Below, one piece after another: positions 10,416-23,430 of a stretch of 64,000 bases of DNA (its first letter is position 1; the number at the start of each line of letters is the position of its first letter). This stretch comes from Solea solea (Eukaryota; Chordata; Actinopteri; Pleuronectiformes; Soleidae), in assembly GCF_958295425.1 (NCBI RefSeq), contig NC_081136.1, positions 30,246,077 to 30,310,076 on the forward strand, read 5' to 3'. The notes beneath the pieces were generated by a model, which saw nothing but the letters and a program-made list of their open reading frames with translations, was not told where the DNA came from and ran no database searches. The position numbers were made by a program, and so were the translations under genes.

Positions 10416-13400
10416 TCAGTGGGATTCGCCGTTGACTGAGCTCCCTTCGCCCCGGGGTGAGGAAGAACGGGAAAGCCCCTTCTCTGTGTTTTCTGAGCTG
10501 GAGCCATTTTGGCTGTGGTGGTCGACCACCGACGACGCAGCACTGGAGGACGTTGCCGAGGTGGACGAGGGCTTGACCTTCTCCTTAAAGTCTGTTATGA
10601 TGACCGTCAGGTCCCCAACTGTCACCTCCAGGTGCTGGGCGCTGCTCCTGTCAATGTTTTTTAATCTTGGCCTGATGAGAGACAATAAAAGAAGGTGTTT
10701 TTAGGTCATGTGTTTAAAGTGTTTTAAATTTAACATATATAGGTTCTAGTGTTTTACCCCTTCATCCCTTTTGGTATCAGGTTCCTGCTGATGCCCCAAA
10801 ATGGTGTCAGTTTGCTTACCTCATCTTCTTGTGACTGTTCTTCTTGAGCGCCGGCTCTCTGTCGCTCTTTTCCCTCTCCACCCGTTCCTTTTTTTCCTTC
10901 TTGGGCTGCGAGGGTAACACAAACTGCTGCGTTACCTGCTGCTGCGAGACAAGCTGGGAGACGGGACGAGGTTTCCTGATCCGGGGAGGGGGGGGGGGGG
11001 GGAGGGAGGGTAAAGAGAGAGAGAGAGAGAGAGAGACATAAAGAGGAGGAGAGACAGAGTGTGGCAGATTAATGAGAGGGAAAATCACAGTGAACACATG
11101 GCTTCATGCTAACGTTCCACCATCATCAAGACCAATAATTGCTGCCAGTGCTGGTTAGGCTGGCGTTGCTGAAGTGTTCTTCACACTGGCAGCAAGTGGC
11201 ACCGCACACAGGGTGCATCCACAATAAACCTCAGGATTCAGCCATCTGAGAGATATGTAGACCTGCAGAGGCTTGCGTTTGCACCCACAGGGATGCACGT
11301 TGACAAGAACGAGATCTGCTCCGCTGAGAACAAAGATGTGATCGGAATTTCAAATGGGATGAATAATACACTGATCTCAGAATACTTAACAAGTACGCGC
11401 CATTTCACGGCTGCATGCTCCTTCTTATTCTGTCTTCCAAAAACCAAAGGCAAACTGGCCAAGAAATGCATAAAACTGAGGATCAGCCTTCACTGAAAGC
11501 CCAATGTCACATTTTGACTGGAGGTCACATCCTAGGCCGTTCTTTTCAAATGGGAAACATTAAAGTCCAAGTGTAGACAGCCTCGACTGGTATCTCCTGA
11601 CACGTTTGTTCATTACTGCTGCAACAATCCCCCCCCACTTCCTGCTTTTCAACAATGGCTCGTGTTGTGTTCATGGCTTCAGTCCACTTACGCACTTGCC
11701 AAGTGAGGAGGATGTGCCTTCAAATAGAGGCTCCGCACAACATTGATCTGATATCAAGTAATAGCGATTCGGAACATACCGAACTCAATGTTCCCCCCTT
11801 CCAGTCATATTTCCATTCTCCAGGAGTATCGGTGTCAAAAAAGAATTATACATTATTCAATTGCTCTTGCAGTAGTTTGCACGAGTTGTGTGATCGTGTT
11901 GCTGTGAGAGTGTGTGTGTGTGTGCTTTGAATCCCAGCCAAAAGGTGAGGGTGTTGACAAAGGATATCTGTAGAGTGAGTCAAGGCAACCTGGGGCCAAC
12001 CTTTGCATGCACACACACTCAGTTATGTCGTTCTGCACCTTTGCACGTCACAGCATGCAAATACTGACCGAAACAACAAAGTGTGCATACAAAAGAAAAA
12101 AAAACATGTGCAACCAGCACACATGTGCACAAAAGCACATTGAGGCACATGACTGTGCACAGACACACACACAGCCGTGTGATCGTCACAGGGAATGATG
12201 AGAACAGTTTCCATGTTCTAAGCTCTGCTGAATTCACTAAACTGAGCTGTTATTTCATGCAGGGCTGCCACTAACAATTCTTTTTTGTTGTTGTTTAATC
12301 TGCCTTTTTTTGTTATATGAAGAAAATAAAGCAGGAAATATTCACTTTTAAAATTTTAATTGATCAAAATAGTTAACCTATTGCCCAGAAAACATCAACA
12401 GTTGGTATTAATGGTAAGAGGGTGACTGTGCAGCCTCCGCTGATGAAATATAACAGTTTATTAATAACAAATGACATTGATTGACTTAACTGAAACATTA
12501 ATTGAACAACACTTAAAGTCTTTCTCTCCAAACTGCATTTCATATCTGCACGTGCAGTATTTTATACAAAAGTACTAAATAACATTATAACATCAAATGC
12601 ATGATCTGCTTATGAAGTAAATGGCACTTGACGGATGCCAAAATAAAGTGTGTAATCAAAGACGAGACAAAAGTCTCACTCTAGTGGACCGGTCTGTCTC
12701 GGAACTCGTTTTAAAAACCTACTGGAATTCTAAAAAACACTCGCGGTCGCTCCATGAAAAAATCTCTCTGCACTTGCCTGAAGCAATTCGAGGAGTGTAA
12801 CACAGCACAAGTACACGCTGTACAAATGTACTGGACTTTAACAGGATCCATTCAGAGAATTAGTCTGAGCACTTAGCCAAGTGTTGCAGACACTGCGGCA
12901 CATTTCTGCCCAAATAAGAGCCCGGGTGTCCTCCGAGGGTTCTGTTTCTTTGAGGAAATGGTGTAAATAAGGCGACGCTACTGTCTTGTTCTGCGGGGCA
13001 AAGCTATTGTTGAGCAGTTCTGCGATGACCTAAATTGGGCCCTGGCTTCAAAACAGTCCCTCCTGGAGTCGGTGGAGTGGAGGTTTTTTTTTTTTTTTTT
13101 TTTCTTTTTTAGCTCTGAGTTACCGAGTAACCCTCACGGAACATGCAGGGATGCTAGAGAGTGAAATGCAAATGGGTCTCTTGGCCAACATGACTGTCTG
13201 TCTGATGTGGAGGAGATGTAGAGATCCTCTTATATGTCAGTCCCGTCAGCAGAAAGAGGCAGAACTGCTGACAAGGTTTTTTCTTTAAATATAAAAAAAG
13301 CATCACTAAGTCCTTGTTTCCAGTGCAAGTAATTTGCCGCTCTCTTTGACATCCTTTACACCGCGGCACTCCTCCTGCAGCAACACTGTCTGGGGTTTGT

Positions 13401-16400
13401 GAATTTCGCTGGAGCTCGTACACAGAGCAGCGGCTGTCTGAACACAATCGACCGTCCTGCCCTCGGGACAAATGTTAGCAGCTTCCAAAAAAACAAAAAA
13501 CGAAAAAAACCAAGCCTGCGTCTGCCTCATTCATAACCATGCGTTTGGTCTGGGATTGTTTTGGTGAATCCAGCTGAAGACGTGGCGCCTGTGTGATGTT
13601 CCTGTCATGAATTAGTGCGGCCTATTAACGCAACAGATGAGCACTGTATCTTTTTTTTTTTTTTTTTTGGGTAATGTCATCTGAACCTAATAATCTTTTT
13701 TTTTATGTGAAACTGAAAGGCCGTGCCTCGGAGCGAACGGCGGGCCGAATATAAACATATTTGGGTACATCCTATCCTCCCCGTGCATAACAATGAAGTC
13801 GATTCTCACCAACGGAGCCAGTTCAATAACCCGGAGGTTAAAGAGGAGACAAACTAATATTACAGCCAAGGCAGCAGCAGACCTAAACAGAGCTGCCTCT
13901 GTTAACCCAATCAAACAGTTATTAGCTTAGCACTTAGGCCTTCACTGCATGCCTCACAAGCGGACTGCCTGCGTTTTTTGTGTGAGTCCGTCTATTGATT
14001 CCAACAGGAATTTCTGTGCCTAATGTAACGGCCTATTCCCTCTGACGTTTATAGTGCGCGTTGGAGCCGTTGTGCCAAATCGATACTTGCTCCACTCATG
14101 CCATCTGTTTTACAGCAGCTAATGGAGTCCCACGCTGAGAAATTAGGACATTATGAGGACGGCTTGAAGGCATCCGAAAAAGGCGAGGGTGAAGGCAACA
14201 ATGGACGTCTGTCAGCCAATCTTTTATTTTCCACGGAATGTGATCAGGAAATCAGATATATTGTGAGGAGGTACTATCCAATACTATCGGTATTGGTCTA
14301 ATACTGATCAGAATCACTGGATTGGATATTGGAAAATGCAAAAATGTAAAATCCAATAATATCGGAAAACTCTACATTTCATATAACTGCTTCACTGAGC
14401 ACAATCTATACAAATGTGGGCCGTTTATTTCTTCTCTAAGGCAGTAGATTACGACTTCCACTAAAAATGAGCCGACTCCAACTTTGGGTCACTTGTCTTG
14501 GACTTGGACTGGTAATGTTGGCGATTTCAAAAAATTGCATGCGGTCTTTTAGTAGCCGGGATTCCACATGGCCTAAAATGAAACTGTAATGTAAATTGAT
14601 AATGTTTAATTTTCAGCGTCTTGGGGGGGGGGGGGAATCTGTGCACAACTAACGATTATTTTCATAATCAACTAATGTGTTGCTTATTTTCTTGATTCAT
14701 TGATTACTCGTTTGGTCCGAAAAATGTCAGAGAAAGTTTGAAAAATGTCATGAATGGACCAAACTTATTCAGTTTGAATGATTTCTTTGTTTTATGGAGC
14801 AAAGAAAACCCCCAGAAAATTCACATTAAAGAAGCTGGAAAATCAGAGAGCTTGTCTTGGTTCATGAAAAACTAGTCGAAATAGTTGACTGTTAATTTAG
14901 TAATCAAATAATCGTCGCAGCGCTACTCTTAGTAACCTCTGCAGGCACTGACGGTGTACTGGAATGAGGCAGGCTGACTTATGGCGCATTAGGTTTTTAA
15001 AATGGCTAGTTATGATTTAGGTGGTGAATGCATCAGCAAAAAAATGTGAAACTGTCCTTTTCCGGCTTTAAACCTAAAGCTAAAGATGAACTTGTCTCAC
15101 CCCGTGAGCTGGAATGGCTGGCAAGTACAAGCGTTGTCACTGATCCCTCAGCGTTCTCTTGAACGAGGAAACTCTGGCTGACTTTCCCGAACACATCACA
15201 CACAGACCTATCTCCCTTCTTTATCCTTTTGGAACTCGTCTCCTTGCGATGCACCCACTGACCTTACATTTCTCTCTTCCTCTGGCCTGTGCTTGTGAAC
15301 AGACAAATAACCGCAGCTCCCTGTGGTCCAACAGTGCAACAAAATATTAATAACCTCTCCAGTTTTTGAATGTGTCACAGATGGAAAATGTTTCTCCGAG
15401 ACAGATTTTCTGGAGGAGTTCAAGTGATGAGATATGTCCTGTTTCTGCCACAGTGGACACACGGGGTCAACACCACTGCTTGATGCAATTCAGCAATTTG
15501 AACAGATGGGATGCCGACCACTGTACGAGCCAATGTTCCTTTTTTTTAATCTAAACAAACAGGATTATAATGGACTACATATTAAAAAACGAGTCCGCAA
15601 ACTTCCTGCCGCTTCAGATTTGATCCCCGTGCAACACGGACGCGACACCAAAGTGCATCTGCCAAATGATTTATCGAGTTTTATTACACATGCTGGCGGA
15701 TGGGCCACAATAAACCTGAACACATGTGCTGTAATAACTCCACCGTCTCCACTGCAAGGGCTGCATCAGCAGGTGAAACGTCCGTACAAGGACATCAAGG
15801 TCTACAGACGAGGTGCGCCGAAGTGGGTGCGGTGTTGGTGCTACAAATCAAGCTTAATTTGCTTTGAAGGTTGGAGCCAGTTTGGAATTTGACTTAAAAT
15901 AAAGTTGTTATTTGGAGCATTTGCTCTATGAACTGTTTAAAAAAGTCACGTGTTACATCCAAGAGCTTTCCGCAAAGATGAAATGTGCCGTAGCCACAAC
16001 TGGTTGTGACTATTCCATGATAAACGCTTTGCTTAATTTAATTCTTGCATAGTTAATGGCTTTTCTGACACAATTACAAACATGAAAATGATTACTGTAA
16101 AGGTAAATTAGACCTTGTGTGTTTTAGTGCCCAGTCTGTAAAACAACTATTAAAATATGTAGAAAAAAACGCACATATTACTGACTGACTGAAATATGGA
16201 ATTCACCACAGCAGTAAGTGCTGGAAATCCTTGAAAAGTGCTTGAATTTGATGTTGGGAAAAGGTACATGAACCATGTAAGGAATTATTTACATTCCAAA
16301 ACGCGTTTCTGTCCAAATAGAGTATTTCAGAGTGATTTATTTGATCTAATAAACAAACTGTTAAGCCAAATAGCAATTTGTTGTGAAAGAAATACAGTTG

Positions 16401-17162
16401 CAATTTAAATTTTTAGCACTTCTGTGCAGTATATGTAGAAATGAATGAATTATTTTGCTAATATTTGGAAGTATCCATTCTGCAGCACAGGACATAACCT
16501 CTCAACTAACTGAGTTAGGAGCACTGAGAGAGGGGCTGGGCAAATCGTCATGCTCGTATTTTAGTTTGCGTGCGCAGCAAACATTTAATCAAAGCAATTG
16601 TTATGAGGATGAAGACCAAACAGACACAAGATGGCCGACTGAGAGAAAGCTCTGATTACTGCATCCAAAGTCAGCAGCACGGGACTCTGCCGATGTTTAA
16701 ACTGCCTGCTAACATTTGTCAAGTACATTGTGTGATGAGCAAACGGACCACACGATACCTGATGGACTGCAAATACACACTCGTGTGTGTGTGTGTGTGT
16801 GTACGCCCGATGCCATAAACAAACCTTACTGCTCTGTGATGATTATAAGATCGTTGTGAAATAGCTGATTTTATGCCCTGTTGAACAGTCTCCATTCAGG
16901 TGGAGGTGCTTTGTGTGTGTAAGGTTTTCTATCAGCGGGTTGTAGGACTGCTCCTGGGAGCTCCTCCAGCCCAGTGATTAATGTCTTTCCCTGCCCATAC
17001 ATGCTTTCCTGTGTGTGTCTGTGTGTGTGTGCGTGTGTGTGTGTGTGTGTAAAAAACAGAGAGACAGATGGCTCTCCACGTCCTGTGGTTTATGACACCT
17101 TCTACAGCCTGCTAGCCACACTCTACCACACCAACACTCTAACACAAACGCCCACCTGCCCT

Positions 17163-17202
<40 letters not shown>

Positions 17203-20200
17203 GGGTAGTATGTCATGCATCAGTGTCACCATAGTAATTACAGGCTTATCATGTCGCCATAATCTCGAGCCGCACTGACGTGATAACAGGCAGCTTCATT
17301 GTCCCCGGTGTACTCTCGGTTTTGTAGGCTGCGTGAGCGAGCGCCAACACTAGTAACCCACACATCCCACATGCACTGTGCGTGCGACATACAGAGGATG
17401 TAATAATTCAGATGGGATAATAAAAACGCAGTTTGCTTCTTCTTCTTCTTCTTCTTTTTTTTTTTACATGCAGCACACTTGTTTATAGTGCTGTTATTTT
17501 ACCCTTTTCTTTTTTTTAATTGGTCGCGATAATAATCCGAGTTTATCGCTGCTGCAGGTTTGATGCAATTTGTAAAAAAAACCCAAAACAACCAAAACAT
17601 TGCTGCACTCTTCCCTCCCCACGCACACATCCTGTGTAGCTGCAATAAAAATGCTCCTGCAACAAATGCAAAATTAACTCTACCATTAAAAAAAAACAGG
17701 CAGCAAAACACAGCAATGTCTGGTAAATTGGCTTTTTCCCCCACACAGTTAAGCTACAACGTGCGTTACCAAGTCGCCACTGAGGGCCCATTTATACTAA
17801 TATTGCTTGTCATCGATCTCCTTAATAGGCAACACCAACAAGTAAAATTCCCAGACTTAAATGTAGTGGTCTTGCATTCCACCGGCACGGAATCCACTTG
17901 CGTTTCAGTCTATTCCGAATTAAAAACAATAGAAATTAACCCATTTTACTGGACGCTATGTTGCTGCCTGGCCTGCAACTTGGTACTCGGAACTGCCCTC
18001 TATAGGAAGTATTGTGCAAACGCTCATAGCAGTGCAAAAGGTATGTAGGGTAGTGATGGAGATCATGTTTGGAACAAACAGATGTAAAACAGCTAAAAAT
18101 GGAGTATAAATGGCCCTTAATATAGAGGCCACGATGCGATACAGTGTTTTTTTGTATCCTTACCATGTCCTACACAAAACAGTTGCTTCATTAATCTTTG
18201 ACAGCAAGGGAAATATGCCACACACTGGCTTTATTCCACACTGCACCTTAGGGGGTTGTTTACGTTTCAAGACTACCATCAAAGCATTTGCTGCCACATC
18301 CAAAGAGCACCTCAACGATATTCTGGCCGTATCACAGCCCTGATTATAACACATCCGCCATTCACATCGTAATCTCAAATTATTGCTGAGATTGAAGGAG
18401 TGACTGAAGGGAAGATGTAAATTCAAGTCATTAAACACGACTTGAATGTTTTCAAAAACCTGCATGTTCATCTGTTTTGTTGGAGTAACTGCTTTTCATT
18501 GCCAAATAAACCTCTTTATTCCCGTATTCACGTCTCGTGCACACATGGTTCTGGAACAATGCAGCACACACGCAGACCTTCCTTCTATAAATTTCAATTG
18601 CAGAACTGTTTCTCCAGGCAACGCTTAATGGTATGCACATACAGCAGCATTGTAGCGTGCATTACTTTTCACCGCAATCGCGCTTTTCTCCGGTAATGCA
18701 GCTCTTCTGGGAACAGAATATTAAACGTTACGGAGAGATAATTACTCCTCTCTGCATTTGGAGCGAGTCTAATGCCAAATTTCACAACCCTCTGTCTGAT
18801 ACGGCTCCAAACCGCCATTTGACATGAGTCAGGCAACACCAGCAGGCTGATCACTATCTTATGTTTATGATGATATCTACTAAAACTAATCACTGGCTAG
18901 TTTCATGGGGGAAAGGCTTTGAGAAGGCATTAGTTTTATTGTCAGTATCTGTGTGCGATTCTTCTACCGTGCTTTTTTTAAGATATGCAATAAAATTGAA
19001 TTCAACTTATCTCGTTCACAAGCGTATGATGATATTTTTGAGCTGCGCTTAGACGTTTACCGACGATGGACACATAAATCCAGTCATATCTCATATAAGG
19101 ATTGCTCAGAACTACTTTTATGTCTCATTATCACAACCGTGATATCGGAACGTAACCGCTCATTAAGCCCTTGTGCCGACGCAGCTATAACCAGCCATTT
19201 CAAAAACATAATGTTCCAGACATCTGTAGCTCCTCCCTCACGTCATAGTTGATGGACATCTCTCTTAACAGCAGGTCCCTGACCCAGTACTTTTAGTGAG
19301 TATCAACCCCAGGTTTCAATCGTTTCGTTGCCATTTCCTGTGTTGCCTTTAATGTTTTGGACTGTCGAGGCGACACAACAAGACATTTGAGGACATAACC
19401 TTGGACATTGGCATACGTATACATTTGTTTTCTACTAAAATGATATCCTTGCAGCCCTTTGATTAGACAACATGTTACACACCACTATTTCAGACTGTCG
19501 CACGTGTCTTTTTGCCGCACGAAAACCGGCTGGTGTTGAGCCAAATGCACAGTTACAGGTCAATTCTGGGTGTGTACACTGCATATGAGCTTGTGCAGAG
19601 GATGATTTTAAAAAAAAAAAACATCTTTGCAAGCCAAATGCTCCCAGCCAGCCAGAGAAAAGGGGTCTGTTTGTTTTAGGTGGAGCCGATGAAGCCGTTG
19701 CACATCAGTCAATCTGTCACCGAGTGGACTGTCTTTAAGTTAAGTTCGGTGCCCGAAGGCGGAGAGGGCGAGATGGAGAGATTGCCGAGGGAAAAGGGTT
19801 CAGGCTCGGGAGAAAGAGGTTCAAACATAAACACGAGGAGACGGAGGCGAGAAAACACAGTAGAAACATGATCGAGCTCGCTGTTCTGAGATGTGGAAAT
19901 GTAATGCTGCTAAACAAGTTCTCCACTGGAGATTGCACACACACACACACACATGCACAAGCACGTGCTTCCCTGGTGGACCTGACCTGTCACAGCTCGG
20001 CTCAGTGAACAGATACAGAGGGTGGAGGTGAGAGAGAGACACACACACACAGATTAGATTTGGATTTAACTGTGCGTCTGTCTGCGCCGCTTCACTTGGC
20101 ATTCTCGCCAGTTGCATTCACATCTTTGTCTTTAATCATTAGCATGACACCCTAATCCGGGACGCGCAGTAATGGCCGAACCACGTTTTGCTCAAGGGCA

Positions 20201-20387
20201 GTTCCTGCCCGCGGATGATGCAGGGAATCACACCTGTGACCTTGCATCGATCAAACTGCCACTTTTTTGTTTTTTTTAAGTACCACACACACATTTTGAT
20301 CTACCGCGCCCGGATTGCAAAAGCTGGGACTGGGGCCAAAGAGTCAATGAAGATCAAATAGGGAAGTCTTAAGGTAATGAGGCTGGA

Positions 20388-20443
<56 letters not shown>

Positions 20444-23389
20444 TCCCCGAGCTCATCGCCGGTGTTTTTTTAATTCAACACTCGCAGCTCAATGTCACGG
20501 AGCAAAAACTATTTCTTCACATGAATCGGCACAAACGACTCGAGTGTAGAGAGAATATTAAAACCTTGTTTCTCTTTCATGCCGTGCTCCACTTGTGTTT
20601 TGGTTTCCCAGCTGCAGAAGTTTCCGAAAGCCGCGCGCAGAATTAGCAGGACATCGGCCAGTTCCCTCTTTGTCTCAAATCTCTTCCATTACACCTCACA
20701 CCTCAGCTTCACGATGCATTAATCTTCATATACTGGTGGCTACACACACACACACACACACACACATACAAACTCTCTTCCTCTTCAAATCCCTCTCTAC
20801 TCTGTCCTAAAAATGTCCCCGTTTTTTCAGCTTCCATCGCCTCTCGCACTTGCTCGGAACACACCGATCCTGACAGGAAAGGAGACATTTTATGCGTTCG
20901 ATTAATTCTCGGCGAGCATTTCATTGACTTTTAAGCCACTTCCCACTGAAGCCAACCTCGCCGTCCGACCTGTGACCTTCAGGACATCCCCACTGGTCAA
21001 ACAAGCCGTTAAAATCTGTGTTTTAACAGCTTTTTGACCGGTGAGAATGTTTTTAATTGACATTCACTCCCGGGTCAAATGACTGCAATAAAAAAAGCAG
21101 GTTTTTATTGGCGCTAGCTCCCGGAGGTATTAATGGAACTGCAAGACCTGTGTGAGCATGTGTGTTTCTTTATTGTCTGCTTCATTTCTTTTTTTGCCAT
21201 GCCGTCGTTTCTGGCACAGCGTTAAAGATGCAAACTCATCTTCTAGCTGTTTCCAGTCAATCTTACATCTTAACTTTTCAACTCATTAGAGCTGCAAGTA
21301 ACGATTATATTCATAATCGATTCATCGTTTTGGTATATAAAATACCAGAAAACCTTAAAAAATGTTGATCGGTGTTCGTCAAACCGGTTCTCAAATGTCT
21401 TGCTTTATCCACACACCAAAATGATTCACTTGAAATGATTTCTTTGTTATCCAGAGCAAAGAAATATAAAATACTATACTATATATGAATATGAATAGGA
21501 AATCTTGTTTTAATCATGAAAAAAGCTTCAAACCGATCGATTATCGATTATCAAAATAGCTGTCAATTAATTTAGTAATCGATTAATTGTTTCAGGGCGA
21601 TGGCGTATAAGGGATAGAGTGAGTCGTCTTTCAAATGTAAAGGTCAGGGGTTCTAATTTCCAGCTAGCTCTCCTCGTGTACATGCCGTTTGTGTCTCCGG
21701 GGCAGACACTTAACCTCAAGTTGCTCGTGACGGCGTGTGGATGAGTATGAAAGGAAACGCTGTACACGATGCAATAGTGTAGTGTAGTGTAGTGTAAAGC
21801 GGTTTTGAGTGGTACTCTTTTACTTTCTGTTCAGTTTGAATGAAACTGAACACAAGACACAAAATAGTGTTGGCGTTTTCGTCTTCTTCTTCCAACTTGT
21901 TATGTTTCCATTGCTTTTGCTCCATGACATTTCATGCAAAAGGGACACAGAGATGATGGGGGGGTGGGGGGGGGACTAGAGACCACAGGGCAGACCAACC
22001 GCTGGAAATAGGAATGACAACTATTCCCACTTTTTAGTGGGCTGACCCAGGTTCAACAACCCCTGCGTGTACACACTGGTGTTAGTGTGAGCGAGGCCTC
22101 ACTCTGTCCAGCGGATGCTCCTAATGGCTGCACTGGGCCGTGTATGAATACATTACTTCACAGTTCCAGTTTAGTCATGCTTGTTTACTCGGCGGCGAGA
22201 AAATGTTGCCATGTCCCCGCATTAATATTCTGCGTGTTGTTTTGCCCTTTGGCGCTTTCACCTCGCCCACTGAGAAAACCCACTTGTCTGTTGTGTTTGC
22301 TCATTAACAGCAGCGACCACCTGTGTGGCCATTTTGCTGTCGCAGCATTAGCCCCCGTGTTTGAGTGCTTACGTAGGATCTGTACAACTGTACTACCTTC
22401 TCCTCCTACTACTACTACTACTACTATTACTACTACTTCACTTCTGCGGCACTGCAGCGGGAAAGATGGGGGAGCTATTAACATTAAATAAGACTTCCTC
22501 ATGCACACTCTGGCACCGGGTGTCAAGGGTGTAGCGGGAAATTCATGGGCCTCCCCGTGTCCTTGCAGTTTTACCTCCCCGAGAAAAATGTCCAGATGGG
22601 GAGGACAAAGCTTTCGGTGGATGTTTGGACAGTTTGTTGGCAAAGCTGCCGGCTGCTTGTTTGTTATGGAAACACAGCACGGCGCAAGCGAGTGAAGCAT
22701 CGTCGGCAATCGCCACTCGCAAGCGCAAGGAAGCCAGACCCGGTGACAACAGTTTGTCTGAAGCGCTTTCTCTTTTGTCAGCGTGTGCAGCAACTCGGCT
22801 TGTGTGTTTTTATGTGTAAAATATGCATGTTCAGTGCATCCGTATATCTGTGTGTGTGTGTGTGTGTGTGTGAGTCACAGAGGGCTGATTAAGCTGTTGC
22901 ATAGTAATGAGCTATGGCTGTCTGTCTGGCAGCTGCTGTGACAACCTCTTTTCACAACTTGGCCCTCCCACACACACACACACACACGCACAAACACACA
23001 CACACACTGTGCAGTTTGCACTTGTGCCAACATGACGCAACAGTCCTGAAAACCGACGTGTTGTGGTTGTTGTTGTCTTTTTGTAGGGAGTTAAATCACC
23101 GGGAAAGGGAAGTTGTGCTAATGCGGAAGAGGGTCATTAGTGGAGCATTAAAGGCGGAGATCATATAACAACACAAGAGTTCGTTAATAACAGGAGGAAA
23201 CGGCCTTGATCCTTCTACGTCTGCTTGTTTTTTCATCCTGATCTTGAACTCCTCTCAGGAATAGGTCATTTCCTGCTCAAAAAAGACACCTCATGCGCAG
23301 AGGGCACCGTGTGTGCGTGTGTGTGTGTGTGTGTGTGAGCACATACATTCTGTGTATTTGTATGCTTGAGTACCCGTGTAACCCCCCCC

Positions 23390-23430
<41 letters not shown>

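Noticed and set aside
15434..15892. 152-codon plus-strand open frame in yaf2 intron 2
   Set aside because: No recognisable domain, no splice context or homology, and composition like the surrounding intron.
22185..22793. 202-codon minus-strand open frame
   Set aside because: It runs through an (ACT)n repeat (valine run) and has no domain; likely chance.
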